64,000 bases of DNA, taken from Paraburkholderia rhynchosiae (GTDB taxonomy: Bacteria; Pseudomonadota; Gammaproteobacteria; Burkholderiales; Burkholderiaceae). Position numbers and translations under genes: made by a program. Numbering within the stretch: the stretch's first letter is position 1; every line of letters begins with the position of its first letter. The notes below the pieces were generated by a model. It did not search any database. It was not told the DNA's origin and saw only the letters and a list, made by a program, of their open reading frames with translations. The stretch spans positions 162,290-226,289 of the forward strand of contig NZ_PNXY01000012.1 of assembly GCF_002879865.1 (NCBI RefSeq), in the 5' to 3' direction. This document shows positions 7,550 through 16,266 of the stretch, in pieces.

Positions 7550-9145
7550 TTAGCTACGCGTGATCTCGCCATCGCGGCGACGCCACAATTCCAGCGGATT
7601 GCCGTCGGCCAGCGCTTGCGGCAACAGATCGGCCGGGAAGTCCTGATAGCAGACGGGACGCAGAAAGCGCTCGATCGCGGTCGAGCCCACCGAGGTCGCG
7701 CGGCTGTCGGAGGTAGCCGGGAACGGGCCGCCGTGAACCATCGCGTGACATACCTCGACACCGGTCGGGAAACCGTTGACCAGAAGCCGCCCGGCCTTGC
7801 GTTCGAGAATCGGCACGAGCTTTTGGGCGGCCGACAAATCGGCGCTGTCCATCTGGATAGTCGCGGTCAGCTGGCCGGCAAAGTGCTCCGCCACCTGCAG
7901 CAGTTCCTGTTCGTCCTTGCAACGCACGATCGTCGATGCCGGTCCGAACACCTCGTCTTCCAGCGCCGGTGTGGCGAGGAACGTCGGCGCGTCAGTGACG
8001 AACAACGCCGCGCGCGCCTGGGTCGGGCCCGTTACGTCGACGCCGCGCGCCACTGTCTCCACGCCTGCGATCGCCGCCAGCTTGCCCTCGCCTTCCTGAT
8101 ACGCCGAGTGGATGCCCGATGTGAGCATCGTCTGCGCCGGCTTGCCGCCCAGCGCCTCGGATGCCACAGCGACGAATTGCTTCAGCGCATCGCTATCGAC
8201 GGCAATCGCAAGGCCGGGGTTGGTGCAGAACTGGCCAGCGCCGAGCACGAGCGAATCCACGAAGCCACGTGCGATGCTCCCGGTGCGCTGCGCGAGCGCG
8301 TTCGACAGAAGGAATACCGGGTTGATGCTGCTCATTTCCGCGTAGACGGGAATCGGCTCGGGGCGCGCCGCCGCGACGCGCATCAGCGACAAGCCGCCCG
8401 CGCGCGAACCGGTGAAGCCCACTGCCTTGATCGCCGGATGCGCGACGAGCGCTTCCCCGACGGAATTGCCCGCGCCGACGATCAGCGAGAACACGCCTTC
8501 CGGCAAGCCCATTTCCTGCGCGACGCGCTGAATCACGCGACCCACCATCTCCGACGTGCCGAGGTGGGCGCGATGCGCCTTCACCACGACCGGGCAACCC
8601 GCCGCGAGCGCCGCAGCCGTGTCGCCGCCCGCGACCGAGAATGCGAGCGGAAAATTGCTCGCGCCGAACACGGCAACCGGGCCCAGCGGAATCTTTTGCA
8701 TGCGCAGATCGGAACGCGGCAGCGGCTTGCGATCCGGCAACGGCGAATCGAGCGTCGCGCCGAGCCACTGGCCCGAGCGCACGACTTGCGCGAACAGCTT
8801 GAGCTGGCCGGTCGTACGACCGCGCTCGCCTTCAAGGCGCGCCTTCGGCAAACCGGACTCCTGCTGCGCATGTTCGACCAGCGCGTCGCCCAAAGCAGTG
8901 ATACCGTCGGCAATGCGCTCCAGGAATTCGGCGCGCACGGCGAGCGGCAACTGGCGGTACGGGTCGAACGCTTCCTGCGCCAGTTCGCACGCAAGGCCGA
9001 CGTCACGAGCCGTGCCGCTGCCGAAGACCGGTTCGGCGATATCCGAACCCGTGGAGGGGTTGAACGCGTGTAGCGGTTGCTCGGCGCCGCGCACGGCCTT
9101 GCGGCCGATCAGCATTTCGCCGGTGATCTGGCTGGAACTCGACAT
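7550..9145 (-). CDS. 2,5-dioxovalerate (2-oxoglutarate semialdehyde) dehydrogenase
   Basis: A 531-aa aldehyde dehydrogenase that would oxidise 2-oxoglutarate semialdehyde from KdgD to 2-oxoglutarate. The catalytic cysteine is C307 in GAGQFCTNPG, the general base is E270 in PVYAEMSSINPVF, and the oxyanion asparagine is N164 in FGASNFPLAFS. ALAAGCPVVVKAH binds the nucleotide. The sequence resembles the NADP-preferring type III KGSADH branch found with galactarate/glucarate genes. It is divergent from garL, with operator-like repeats at 9174-9191 and 9293-9310 between them. Confidence 0.88.
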   Translation of the reverse strand: MSSSSQITGEMLIGRKAVRGAEQPLHAFNPSTGSDIAEPVFGSGTARDVGLACELAQEAFDPYRQLPLAVRAEFLERIADGITALGDALVEHAQQESGLPKARLEGERGRTTGQLKLFAQVVRSGQWLGATLDSPLPDRKPLPRSDLRMQKIPLGPVAVFGASNFPLAFSVAGGDTAAALAAGCPVVVKAHRAHLGTSEMVGRVIQRVAQEMGLPEGVFSLIVGAGNSVGEALVAHPAIKAVGFTGSRAGGLSLMRVAAARPEPIPVYAEMSSINPVFLLSNALAQRTGSIARGFVDSLVLGAGQFCTNPGLAIAVDSDALKQFVAVASEALGGKPAQTMLTSGIHSAYQEGEGKLAAIAGVETVARGVDVTGPTQARAALFVTDAPTFLATPALEDEVFGPASTIVRCKDEQELLQVAEHFAGQLTATIQMDSADLSAAQKLVPILERKAGRLLVNGFPTGVEVCHAMVHGGPFPATSDSRATSVGSTAIERFLRPVCYQDFPADLLPQALADGNPLELWRRRDGEITRS

Positions 9146-9173
9146 GTTTCTTTCCTTGAATTAAAGGCCGTAG

Positions 9174-9191
9174 ATATAAGTCATCCTACAA
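9174..9191. promoter_or_regulatory. Candidate operator in front of the semialdehyde dehydrogenase
   Basis: ATATAAG-TCAT-CCTACAA, read on the minus strand as TTGTAGG-ATGA-CTTATAT, 29 nt upstream of the dehydrogenase start codon. The half-site and spacer match the garD-side repeat. Confidence 0.6.
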
Positions 9192-9292
9192 CATAGAGAG
9201 GTGCTCGTGCAACCGCGACCCACGCGTGAAATCGAGAGTTCGGGTTTACGTGGCCGTTACAACGGCCGGATCGGGTGCTAATCTGGAACAAG

Positions 9293-9310
9293 ACATACGA
9301 CGACCTATAA
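9293..9310. promoter_or_regulatory. Candidate operator in front of the garL-type aldolase
   Basis: ACATACG-ACGA-CCTATAA, about 60 nt upstream of the aldolase start at 9370. It has the spacer ACGA seen at sites 50-67 and 263-280. Confidence 0.55.
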
Positions 9311-9369
9311 CATGTGGTTTAGCTGTCGTCGGAACTTACCCGATCCATTGCCGTTCGAGGAAAACGTTC

Positions 9370-10185
9370 ATGCCAGCCGCGCCCAGCCAGCCCTCTGAGT
9401 CCTACCCGTCCTTACCCAATAGTTTCCGCCACGCGGTACGCGGCGGCGAAACCCTGATCGGCTGCTGGGCGTCGCTCGCCAGTCCGATCGTCACGGAACT
9501 GCTCGGCGTGATCGGCTTCGACTGGATGCTGCTCGATGCCGAGCACGCGCCCAACGACGTCCTCACGCTGATACCGCAACTGATGGCGCTCAAGGACAGC
9601 CGCAGCGCGCCGGTCGTGCGCCCACCGGCCAACGACAGCGTGATCATCAAACGGCTGCTGGACAGCGGGTTCTCCAACTTCCTGGTGCCGTTCGTCGATA
9701 ACGCCGACGACGCCGCACGCGCCGTCGCCGCGACGCGCTATCCGCCGCTGGGCATACGCGGCGTCTCGGTAGCCCACCGCGGCAACCGCTACGCGACGGT
9801 ACCGGATTACTTCGAAATTGCCAACGACAACGTCTGCGTCATCGTGCAGATCGAGAGCCGCAAGGCAGTGGACTCGATCGACGAGATTCTCGCCGTCGAC
9901 GGTGTCGACGCGGTTTTCGTCGGCCCCTCGGATCTTGCGGCCGCGTATGGCCATCTCGGCAACGCCGCGCATCCCGACGTGCAGCAAGCGATCGCGCACG
10001 TGTTCCAACGCGCGCAGGCCGCGGGCAAGCCGAGCGGCATTCTCGCGCCGGTGCAGGCCGACGCGGAGCGCTATCTCGCGATGGGTTGCCGCGTCGTCGC
10101 CGTCTGCGCCGATCTCGGCCTTCTGAAGAACGCCGCGCAGACGGTCCACACCCACTTCATCCAGAAACCGGCGGGCCAGGCCTAA
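9370..10185 (+). CDS. garL: 5-keto-4-deoxy-D-glucarate aldolase (HpcH/HpaI family)
   Basis: A 271-aa class II aldolase that splits 5-keto-4-deoxyglucarate into pyruvate and tartronate semialdehyde. LLDAEHAPND holds the catalytic histidine region. Metal ligands are Glu in VQIESRKAVDSID and Asp in FVGPSDLAAAYG. The start at 9370 is preceded by GAGGA at 9357-9361 and begins just before the conserved fold; an open frame extends further upstream but crosses the operator-like repeat at 9293-9310. The next gene encodes the reductase for tartronate semialdehyde, which supports this assignment over the HpaI homologue. Confidence 0.88.
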   Translation: MPAAPSQPSESYPSLPNSFRHAVRGGETLIGCWASLASPIVTELLGVIGFDWMLLDAEHAPNDVLTLIPQLMALKDSRSAPVVRPPANDSVIIKRLLDSGFSNFLVPFVDNADDAARAVAATRYPPLGIRGVSVAHRGNRYATVPDYFEIANDNVCVIVQIESRKAVDSIDEILAVDGVDAVFVGPSDLAAAYGHLGNAAHPDVQQAIAHVFQRAQAAGKPSGILAPVQADAERYLAMGCRVVAVCADLGLLKNAAQTVHTHFIQKPAGQA

Positions 10186-10228
10186 GTCAGGCACGAACGT
10201 GGCCGCCATGACATCTCCGGAGCACTCC

Positions 10229-11122
10229 ATGCAAAAAGCAGGCTTTATCGGACTCGGCATCATGGGCAAGCCCATGGCTGCGAATCTTCTCAAGAACGGC
10301 GTCACGCTCGCCGCCTTCACGCGCAGCGGCGTTCCCGACGACCTCACGCAAGCCGGCGCTCAGGCGTGCGACAGCCCGGCCGCCGTCGCCGCGCAGGCCG
10401 ACGTTATTTTCGTGATGGTGCCGGACACGCCCGACGTCGAACGCGTGCTGTTCGGCGAACAGGGACTCGCGAGCGCGTTGCACGCGGGACAAACAGTGGT
10501 CGATATGAGCTCGATTTCGCCGATGGCCACGCGCGAATTCGCCGCTCGTGTGCGCGAGACCGGCGCGGATTATCTCGACGCGCCGGTGTCCGGCGGGGAA
10601 GTCGGTGCGAAGGCGGGGTCGCTGACCATCATGGTTGGCGGCGAACAGGCAAGCTTCGACAGCGTGAAGCCCTTCTTCGACATGATGGGCAAGAACGTCA
10701 CGCTGATCGGTGCAGTCGGCGCGGGACAGGTGTGCAAAGTCGCGAATCAGGTGATCGTGGCGGCCACTATCGAGGCGGTCGGTGAAGCGCTGCTGCTCGC
10801 GTCCAAAGCCGGCGTCGATCCGGCACGCGTGCGCGAAGCGTTGATGGGCGGCTTCGCGTCGTCGCGCATTCTCGAAGTGCACGGCGAGCGTATGACCAGG
10901 CGCACCTTCGACCCGGGCTTTCGTATCGAGCTGCATCAGAAGGACTTGAACCTCGCCCTTTCGACCGCGCAGGCGCTCGGCGTCTCCTTGCCCAATACCG
11001 CCACCTGTCAGGCTCTTTTCAATGCGTGCGTAGCGCACGGCGGCAAAGCGTGGGACCACTCCGCGATGGTGCGCGCGCTTGAAGTGCTGGCCAATCACGA
11101 GATCGGCCAGAAAACCGCCTGA
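10229..11122 (+). CDS. garR: 2-hydroxy-3-oxopropionate (tartronate semialdehyde) reductase
   Basis: A 297-aa beta-hydroxyacid dehydrogenase reducing tartronate semialdehyde to D-glycerate. The Rossmann motif GFIGLGIMGKPMA is at residues 5-17, the substrate loop DAPVSGGEVGAKAGSL at about 118-132, and the catalytic lysine is K170 in GQVCKVANQ. The start at 10229 follows a GGAG at 10219-10222 and removes an upstream extension that would precede the Rossmann fold. It lies 43 nt after garL and is almost certainly co-transcribed with it. Confidence 0.9.
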   Translation: MQKAGFIGLGIMGKPMAANLLKNGVTLAAFTRSGVPDDLTQAGAQACDSPAAVAAQADVIFVMVPDTPDVERVLFGEQGLASALHAGQTVVDMSSISPMATREFAARVRETGADYLDAPVSGGEVGAKAGSLTIMVGGEQASFDSVKPFFDMMGKNVTLIGAVGAGQVCKVANQVIVAATIEAVGEALLLASKAGVDPARVREALMGGFASSRILEVHGERMTRRTFDPGFRIELHQKDLNLALSTAQALGVSLPNTATCQALFNACVAHGGKAWDHSAMVRALEVLANHEIGQKTA

Positions 11123-11339
11123 TCGCCACACCGGCTTTAGCAGCGCCGCTTCGCCTGTTCATGCATATGGATAGGTCAGGCGGCGCTGGTTTCATCCAGG
11201 CGTTGCGCAAGTCAACAAAAACCCTTCATTTCTTTCAATTAATAAGGATGACTGACGGAATGAAAGCAGTTGCAACGAACAGAACGCGTTCGAGCATCAA
11301 CGATTATTCACAACGCCCGTAAAGGGCAAGGAGACACGT
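11123..11339. other. Intergenic leader before the polygalacturonase
   Basis: No gene is supported and no copy of the island operator was found. A 20-codon open frame at 11260-11322 could be a leader peptide but has nothing else in its favour. AAGGAG at 11328-11333 serves the GTG start of the next gene. Confidence 0.4.
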
Positions 11340-13343
11340 GTGGCAACCCAATATAAAAACAGCAGCAAACGGGCGACATCGAGAACCCCTGCTCAGCCCC
11401 AACCCGATTCGCCCGCCCGTCGGGCATTCATGGTGTTCGCCGGAACGTCCGCGGGCGCAACGCTGCTGGGCGGCTTGTCCGCATGCGGCGGGTCCGGCAG
11501 CTCGGGCCTCACACCCGAGGATCCGATCTGGGGCAGCTACGGCGCCGCCACCCAAATCATCGCTTCGCTGAAAAACATCACGCAGTCGATGTTTGCCTCG
11601 CGCGATTTCGTCGTCACGCAATACGGCGCGCAACCCTGCGCGGTGGTCGCCGCGACGAACCCGTACACGGGCTCTTCGTCGCTCGCGAGTCCGGGCTCTA
11701 ATCAGACCAACGCGCCGTCGTCGTTCGACTCGCGGCCCGCGTTTCTCGCCGCGATTCAGGCGTGCAACGAGGCCGGCGGCGGCCGCGTCGTGGTGCCGTC
11801 CGGCACCTGGTATTGCGCGGGACCGATCGTGCTGCTCAGCAACGTGAACTTCCATCTCAGCGCGAATTGCACGATCTATTTCAGCCCGAATCCGGCTGAC
11901 TATGCGAAAGACGGCCCGGTGAACTGCGGCGCGAACGGCAACCTCTTTTACAGCCGCTGGCAGGCAAACGATTGCCTGAACTATGGTTCGCCGGTTTACG
12001 CGCGCAATCAGACCAACATCGCGCTGACCGGCGAAGACGCGACGTCGGTGCTGAACGGCCAGGCGATGACGCCTTTCTCCGGTTCGGGCAACACAGCCAC
12101 GTGCTGGTGGACCTTCAAGGGATCGAACGGCGCATACGGTTGCGTGAGTTCGTCGACGCCCTCACAGGTGTATCGGAATCCGAACAACGTCGACCTCAAG
12201 ACGGCGGCGCCCGGCATTTCCGACGCGCTCTATGCGCAACTGACGAGTCCGACCACCCCGTGGCAAGAGGATCAGAACTACTTGCCCGCTCTCTCGGAAG
12301 CGGGCGTTCCCATTGCGAAGCGCGTTTTCGGCATCGGTCATTATCTGCGTCCGTGCATGGTCGAGTTCATCGGCTGTACAAACGTGCTGATGGAAAACTA
12401 CTGCACGAACAACACGCCGTTCTGGCAGCATCATCCGACCGATTGCAAGAACGTCGTGATTCGCGGCGTGACGACCAACAGCATCGGCCCCAACAACGAC
12501 GGCTTCGATCCCGACGCATGCGATAACGTGCTCTGCGACAACGTCACGTTCAACACGGGCGACGATTGCATCGCCATCAAATCGGGCAAGGATCTCGATA
12601 CGCAATACGGTCCCGCGCAGAATCACGTGATCCAGAACTGCACGATGAATAGCGGCCACGGCGGCATCACGCTCGGCAGCGAAATGGGCGGCGGCGTGCA
12701 GAACATCTATGCACGCAATCTGCAGATGCTGAATCAGAATTGGGCGACCAATCCGCTGAACATCGCGATCCGCATCAAGACGAATATGAATCGCGGCGGC
12801 TTCGTGAAGAATTTCTATGTCGACAAGGTCGCGCTGCCCAACGGCGTCGCGTTGAAAGGCGGCGGCTACGGCAGCGCGCTCCTCGCCGGCAGTCCGATCA
12901 ACGGCACGGTGCCGCTCGGCGTCGCCACCGCGACAGCGGCCAATCCGTCTGCTGCACAGGGCGGCCTGATCACCTTCGACTGCGATTACCAGCCGGCCAA
13001 CGACGCGATAAGAACCCGCCCTGCCGTCGTGCAGAACGTGAACATTTCGAACGTGCAGGCGAGCAACGTCACGCTCAACGGCGTCACGGGTTCGTGCTTC
13101 CAGGCGATCGTCGCGCAAGGCCCGGTCGCTTTCGACTACAACGGCCCCGCGCCCGCGCCGACGATTCCAGCAATCACGGGCGTCACCATTTCGAACTGCA
13201 ATCTGGGGACGGCGGTCAGCGCGGGACCGGCCACATCGACTACGCCGGGGCCGATCTATGCATACAACGTCAACGGCATTGCGCTGAAGAACGTGGTGAT
13301 CGGCACAACGACATACAACACGACGGTGGTGGATCAGCGTTAA
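11340..13343 (+). CDS. Exported polygalacturonase, glycoside hydrolase family 28
   Basis: A 667-aa pectin-degrading enzyme that should release galacturonate from polygalacturonan. The start is GTG at 11340, with AAGGAG six bases upstream. The N-terminal region has a twin-arginine pair (SPARRAFMVF), a hydrophobic stretch and a lipobox-like LSACG, so a Tat-exported lipoprotein is likely. GH28 active-site blocks are present in order: NNDGFDPDAC, NTGDDCIAIKSG, GHGGITLGSEMGGG and RIKTN. Right-handed beta-helix repeats fill the remainder. It supplies the substrate for the uronate genes around it. Endo or exo action cannot be told; NNDG in place of NTDG hints at an exo-type enzyme. Confidence 0.9.
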   Translation: MATQYKNSSKRATSRTPAQPQPDSPARRAFMVFAGTSAGATLLGGLSACGGSGSSGLTPEDPIWGSYGAATQIIASLKNITQSMFASRDFVVTQYGAQPCAVVAATNPYTGSSSLASPGSNQTNAPSSFDSRPAFLAAIQACNEAGGGRVVVPSGTWYCAGPIVLLSNVNFHLSANCTIYFSPNPADYAKDGPVNCGANGNLFYSRWQANDCLNYGSPVYARNQTNIALTGEDATSVLNGQAMTPFSGSGNTATCWWTFKGSNGAYGCVSSSTPSQVYRNPNNVDLKTAAPGISDALYAQLTSPTTPWQEDQNYLPALSEAGVPIAKRVFGIGHYLRPCMVEFIGCTNVLMENYCTNNTPFWQHHPTDCKNVVIRGVTTNSIGPNNDGFDPDACDNVLCDNVTFNTGDDCIAIKSGKDLDTQYGPAQNHVIQNCTMNSGHGGITLGSEMGGGVQNIYARNLQMLNQNWATNPLNIAIRIKTNMNRGGFVKNFYVDKVALPNGVALKGGGYGSALLAGSPINGTVPLGVATATAANPSAAQGGLITFDCDYQPANDAIRTRPAVVQNVNISNVQASNVTLNGVTGSCFQAIVAQGPVAFDYNGPAPAPTIPAITGVTISNCNLGTAVSAGPATSTTPGPIYAYNVNGIALKNVVIGTTTYNTTVVDQR

Positions 13344-13452
13344 ACACTAAGCGTTAAGCAAAAAAGCGGGCAAAAAGCGGCGCGGCGCAAGGAGCAACGT
13401 TGTTCGCCGCGCCGCCTGAAAATGGCGAGAGATAAAACCCTGCGAATCGAGC

Positions 13453-13492
13453 ATAAAAAATGGCGGCGCCCCAAAGGCGCCGCCATTTTATT
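13453..13492. terminator. Bidirectional terminator
   Basis: ATGGCGGCGCC (13460-13470) pairs perfectly with GGCGCCGCCAT (13476-13486) around a 5-nt loop. A6 lies on the left and a T-rich run on the right. It separates the convergent polygalacturonase and MFS genes. Confidence 0.85.
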
Positions 13493-13524
13493 TGCGCTTG
13501 CACGCAGTCGCTGAGACTAGCGGA

Positions 13525-14817
13525 TCACTTCGCCGCAGCGCCTGCCGCAACCCAACGCGGCTCCGGCGTCTTGTCCGTGCTTTTCGCGAGCAGGCACACC
13601 ACGCCAGCCGCGATGATGTCGAACACCGCCAGCAGCACGAACAGCGGGCTGTAGCCGACCTGCGTGACCAGCACACCGAACAGGGCCGTGAACGCGGCCG
13701 CACCGAGGTAACCGGCCATGCCACCCATGCCCGTCGCGGTGGCGACTTCGTTCTTGCCGAACATATCGGACGTAATTGCGTACAACGCGCCCGACAAGGT
13801 CTGGTGCGCGAAACCGCCCACACACAGCAGCGCGACCGCCACGTACGGACTTGCCACGAGGCCCACGCACGCCGGCCCGATCATGCACAGCGCGCCGACC
13901 ACGAACACCATTTTGCGCGACGTGAAGAGCGATACCTTCGCGTACTTATGAAACAGCGGGCTCAGATAGCCGCCGAGCACGCAGCCGATATCCGCCGCGA
14001 GGAACGGCATCCATGCATACAGCGCGATTTCCTTCAGGTTCATGTGACGCTCGGTCATCATGTAGAGCGGAATCCACGCGTTGAAGGTTTGCCACGCCGG
14101 CTCCGACAGAATCCGCGGAATGCCGATCGCCCAGAAGTCGCGGCTCCCCAGCATCGCGAGCCAACTGCGCTTGGGCGCGCCGGCGTCGCTGTGCTTCGCT
14201 TCCTGGCCGCTGAGAATGTATTCGCGCTCCGCGTCGCCCAGCAGTTTCTGCTTGCGCGGATGCTTGTACAGCAGCATCCACACGACGCTCCACACAATCC
14301 CCGCCACGCCGACGATCACGAAAGCCAGTTGCCATTCGCCGTGCAACAGCGCCCACACCACCAGCGGCGGCGCGAGCAACGCGCCGATCGACGAACCGAT
14401 GTTGAACCAGCCGATCGCGACCGAACGCTCTTTAGCCGGGAACCACTCGCTCGTCGCCTTGACGCCGGCGGGAATGCCTGCAGCCTCCGCAATGCCGAGC
14501 AGGCCGCGGAAGAACGCGAGGCTCTGCCATCCCGTCGACCACGCCGCCGCCGCACAGGCGAGCGACCAGGCCACGGCGAACGCGGCGAAACCGATTTTCG
14601 TGCCGACCGTATCGAGCAGGAAGCCCGCGACCGGCTGCATGAATGCATAGCAAAGCTGCCACGCGACCACCACGTGAGCGTATTGCTCGGTGGTGATGTG
14701 AAGGTCCTTCATCAACGTCGGCGCGGCCACCGACAACGTATTGCGCGCCAGGTAATTGATAATGAGCCCGGCTGCGACCAGACTGACCATCCACCAGCGG
14801 ATGCCCTTGATCTTCAT
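13525..14817 (-). CDS. MFS transporter, probable hexuronate permease (ACS family)
   Basis: A 430-aa inner-membrane transporter with about 12 helices. The N terminus reads IKGIRWWMVSLVAAGLIINY followed by LARNTLSVAAPTL, typical of the ExuT-like anion:cation symporters. It lies 29 nt downstream of the SDR gene at 14847-15695 and is in the same unit. Both face the polygalacturonase, so uptake of galacturonate (or oligogalacturonide-derived uronate) is the natural role. The substrate is inferred. Confidence 0.85.
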   Translation of the reverse strand: MKIKGIRWWMVSLVAAGLIINYLARNTLSVAAPTLMKDLHITTEQYAHVVVAWQLCYAFMQPVAGFLLDTVGTKIGFAAFAVAWSLACAAAAWSTGWQSLAFFRGLLGIAEAAGIPAGVKATSEWFPAKERSVAIGWFNIGSSIGALLAPPLVVWALLHGEWQLAFVIVGVAGIVWSVVWMLLYKHPRKQKLLGDAEREYILSGQEAKHSDAGAPKRSWLAMLGSRDFWAIGIPRILSEPAWQTFNAWIPLYMMTERHMNLKEIALYAWMPFLAADIGCVLGGYLSPLFHKYAKVSLFTSRKMVFVVGALCMIGPACVGLVASPYVAVALLCVGGFAHQTLSGALYAITSDMFGKNEVATATGMGGMAGYLGAAAFTALFGVLVTQVGYSPLFVLLAVFDIIAAGVVCLLAKSTDKTPEPRWVAAGAAAK

Positions 14818-14846
14818 TGCTGCGTCTCCTAACGATGCTTGAACTT

Positions 14847-15695
14847 TCAGGACGGCCGGGCCGCGGAAGCCGCGGCGTTATCGGCGCCGGTACCCGCGTC
14901 CGCGTCCTCACGCGAATAATCGATGCCGACAAAGCTGCCGCCCTGGAAGCGCTGGCCCAGCGCATCGAGCGGATTCGGACGGGCCAGAATTTCCTCGGCG
15001 CAGTCTTCGGCGTTTTGCGTCGGCTTGTAGCCCAGACGGTCGGCGCCGCCGTTGTCCCACCAGCTGCGCGTGTTGGCGGAAACGCCCCACACGGTGATGA
15101 AGCCGACGTCCTCTACGTCGATGCAGCGGTCGAGGAAATGCATCAGATCTGCATGACCGAACCAGGTGCTCAGATGCCGCGGCTCGGTCGGACGTTCGAG
15201 ACAACTGCCGATGCGCACGCACACGCTCTCGATGCCGTGTTTGTCCCAATACATCCGCGCGAGTGCTTCGCCCCACACCTTGCTCAGGCCATAGAAGCCG
15301 TCCGGGCGCAGTTCGCAGTCGAGGCTGAGACGCTCAGTCACGGGATACATGCCGATCGCGTGATTCGAACTCGCGAACACCACGCGCTTGACGCCGTGCC
15401 GGCGCGCGCCTTCATACACTTCGACGAGACCACGCAGATTGTTTTCGATGATCTCGGGCAGCGGACGCTCCACGCTCGTCCCAGCGAAGTGGATCAGCAC
15501 GTCGACGCCTTCCAGCAGACGATCGACGACCGCGGCATCGCGTAGGTCACCATGCATCACATCCTCGCCGTCGACGAGCGGGGTCAGCGGTTTGGAGCCC
15601 GCCGCCGAGCGCAGCGGGGTGCCGCGTGCAATAAACGCAGCGCGCACGACCGAGCCAAGCTGGCCTCCGGCGCCACTCAGGGCAATCTTTTTCAT
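14847..15695 (-). CDS. NAD-dependent epimerase/dehydratase-type SDR, uronate dehydrogenase paralogue
   Basis: A 282-aa extended short-chain dehydrogenase. The Rossmann motif SGAGGQLG is at residues 7-14 and the catalytic Y135/K139 in FYGLSKVWGE. ASSNHAIGMYPVTE and VCVRIGSCLERP are shared with Udh at 1306-2148, but the rest has diverged. It is followed by an MFS transporter in the same unit and preceded by an operator-like repeat at 15756-15773. It may be a second uronate dehydrogenase with another sugar preference. An epimerase role cannot be excluded. Confidence 0.75.
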   Translation of the reverse strand: MKKIALSGAGGQLGSVVRAAFIARGTPLRSAAGSKPLTPLVDGEDVMHGDLRDAAVVDRLLEGVDVLIHFAGTSVERPLPEIIENNLRGLVEVYEGARRHGVKRVVFASSNHAIGMYPVTERLSLDCELRPDGFYGLSKVWGEALARMYWDKHGIESVCVRIGSCLERPTEPRHLSTWFGHADLMHFLDRCIDVEDVGFITVWGVSANTRSWWDNGGADRLGYKPTQNAEDCAEEILARPNPLDALGQRFQGGSFVGIDYSREDADAGTGADNAAASAARPS

Positions 15696-15755
15696 AGGGG
15701 TTCCTTTACTGCATCGGCTCGCGAGCGACGAGGATCGTCTGCGGCGCGACGTATG

Positions 15756-15773
15756 TTGTACGATAACGTACTA
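15756..15773. promoter_or_regulatory. Candidate operator in front of the SDR/MFS unit
   Basis: TTGTACG-ATAA-CGTACTA, 61 nt upstream of the SDR start codon, with a full left half-site. Confidence 0.6.
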
Positions 15774-15874
15774 TCGGCGATCAGGAAGCTGATTTCAACC
15801 AGGCATTTACCCGAATTACGAAGGGTCCTCTGAGAGGATTTCGTCTGAGAAACAACGCGCCAGCACATCTCAGT

Positions 15875-15892
15875 TTGTGCGATGTCGTATAA
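15875..15892. promoter_or_regulatory. Candidate operator, distal site
   Basis: TTGTGCG-ATGT-CGTATAA, with a full right half-site. It lies 119 nt from the previous copy and could form a loop with it. Confidence 0.5.
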
Positions 15893-16266
15893 CATTCGCG
15901 AACCTCCGGCGCATAAAGATTCGTCCGGCCCGGTCGTCCTCAGCACTTACCCCGCGCATCCCCGGTGCGTCAGAAAGCCCGCTGCGCCGCCCTCCCGCCC
16001 TTGCTGCGACGCGGTCGATTGCCGCAGTTTCGCGCCGTCAAGCCAAAACGCGCGCTCAAAAACACTCAGAAAAAGCTGATACACATCAAGACCTTGCCGT
16101 CAAAAAAACGGCCAACAGCCCGAAACAAGGCGGTCTTTTGACGCACGTCGCACCGCAGCATAAATCCTGCGCTTCCTCTAATCTTCGACCATCTGCGAAA
16201 CGCAGTGCGCACCGACAACGGTCGACGCGCTTAGTCCGCCTCTGCGGCATCACGCACTTCACGATC

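Larger units (their letters stand above)
15696..16266. other. Divergent promoter region with two operator-like repeats
   Basis: A 571-nt gap between the leftward SDR gene and the rightward oxidase genes. It holds the repeats at 15756-15773 and 15875-15892. A frame open from 15877 runs into cydA without a stop, but its translation has no family resemblance before residue 131 and no ribosome binding site, so it is treated as non-coding. Confidence 0.5.

Noticed and set aside
7490..9073. A 527-codon open frame antisense to the aldehyde dehydrogenase
   Set aside because: It overlaps a gene with full catalytic motifs and has the Arg/Ala/His-rich composition of a shadow frame.
11260..11322. 20-codon leader-like frame upstream of the polygalacturonase
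   Set aside because: There is only a weak ribosome site and no attenuator-like hairpin or codon pattern.
15877..16266. 130-codon extension upstream of CydA
   Set aside because: Its frame is open only because of base composition; the sequence has no CydA homology, no ribosome site, and the natural start at 16267 fits the heme ligand position.
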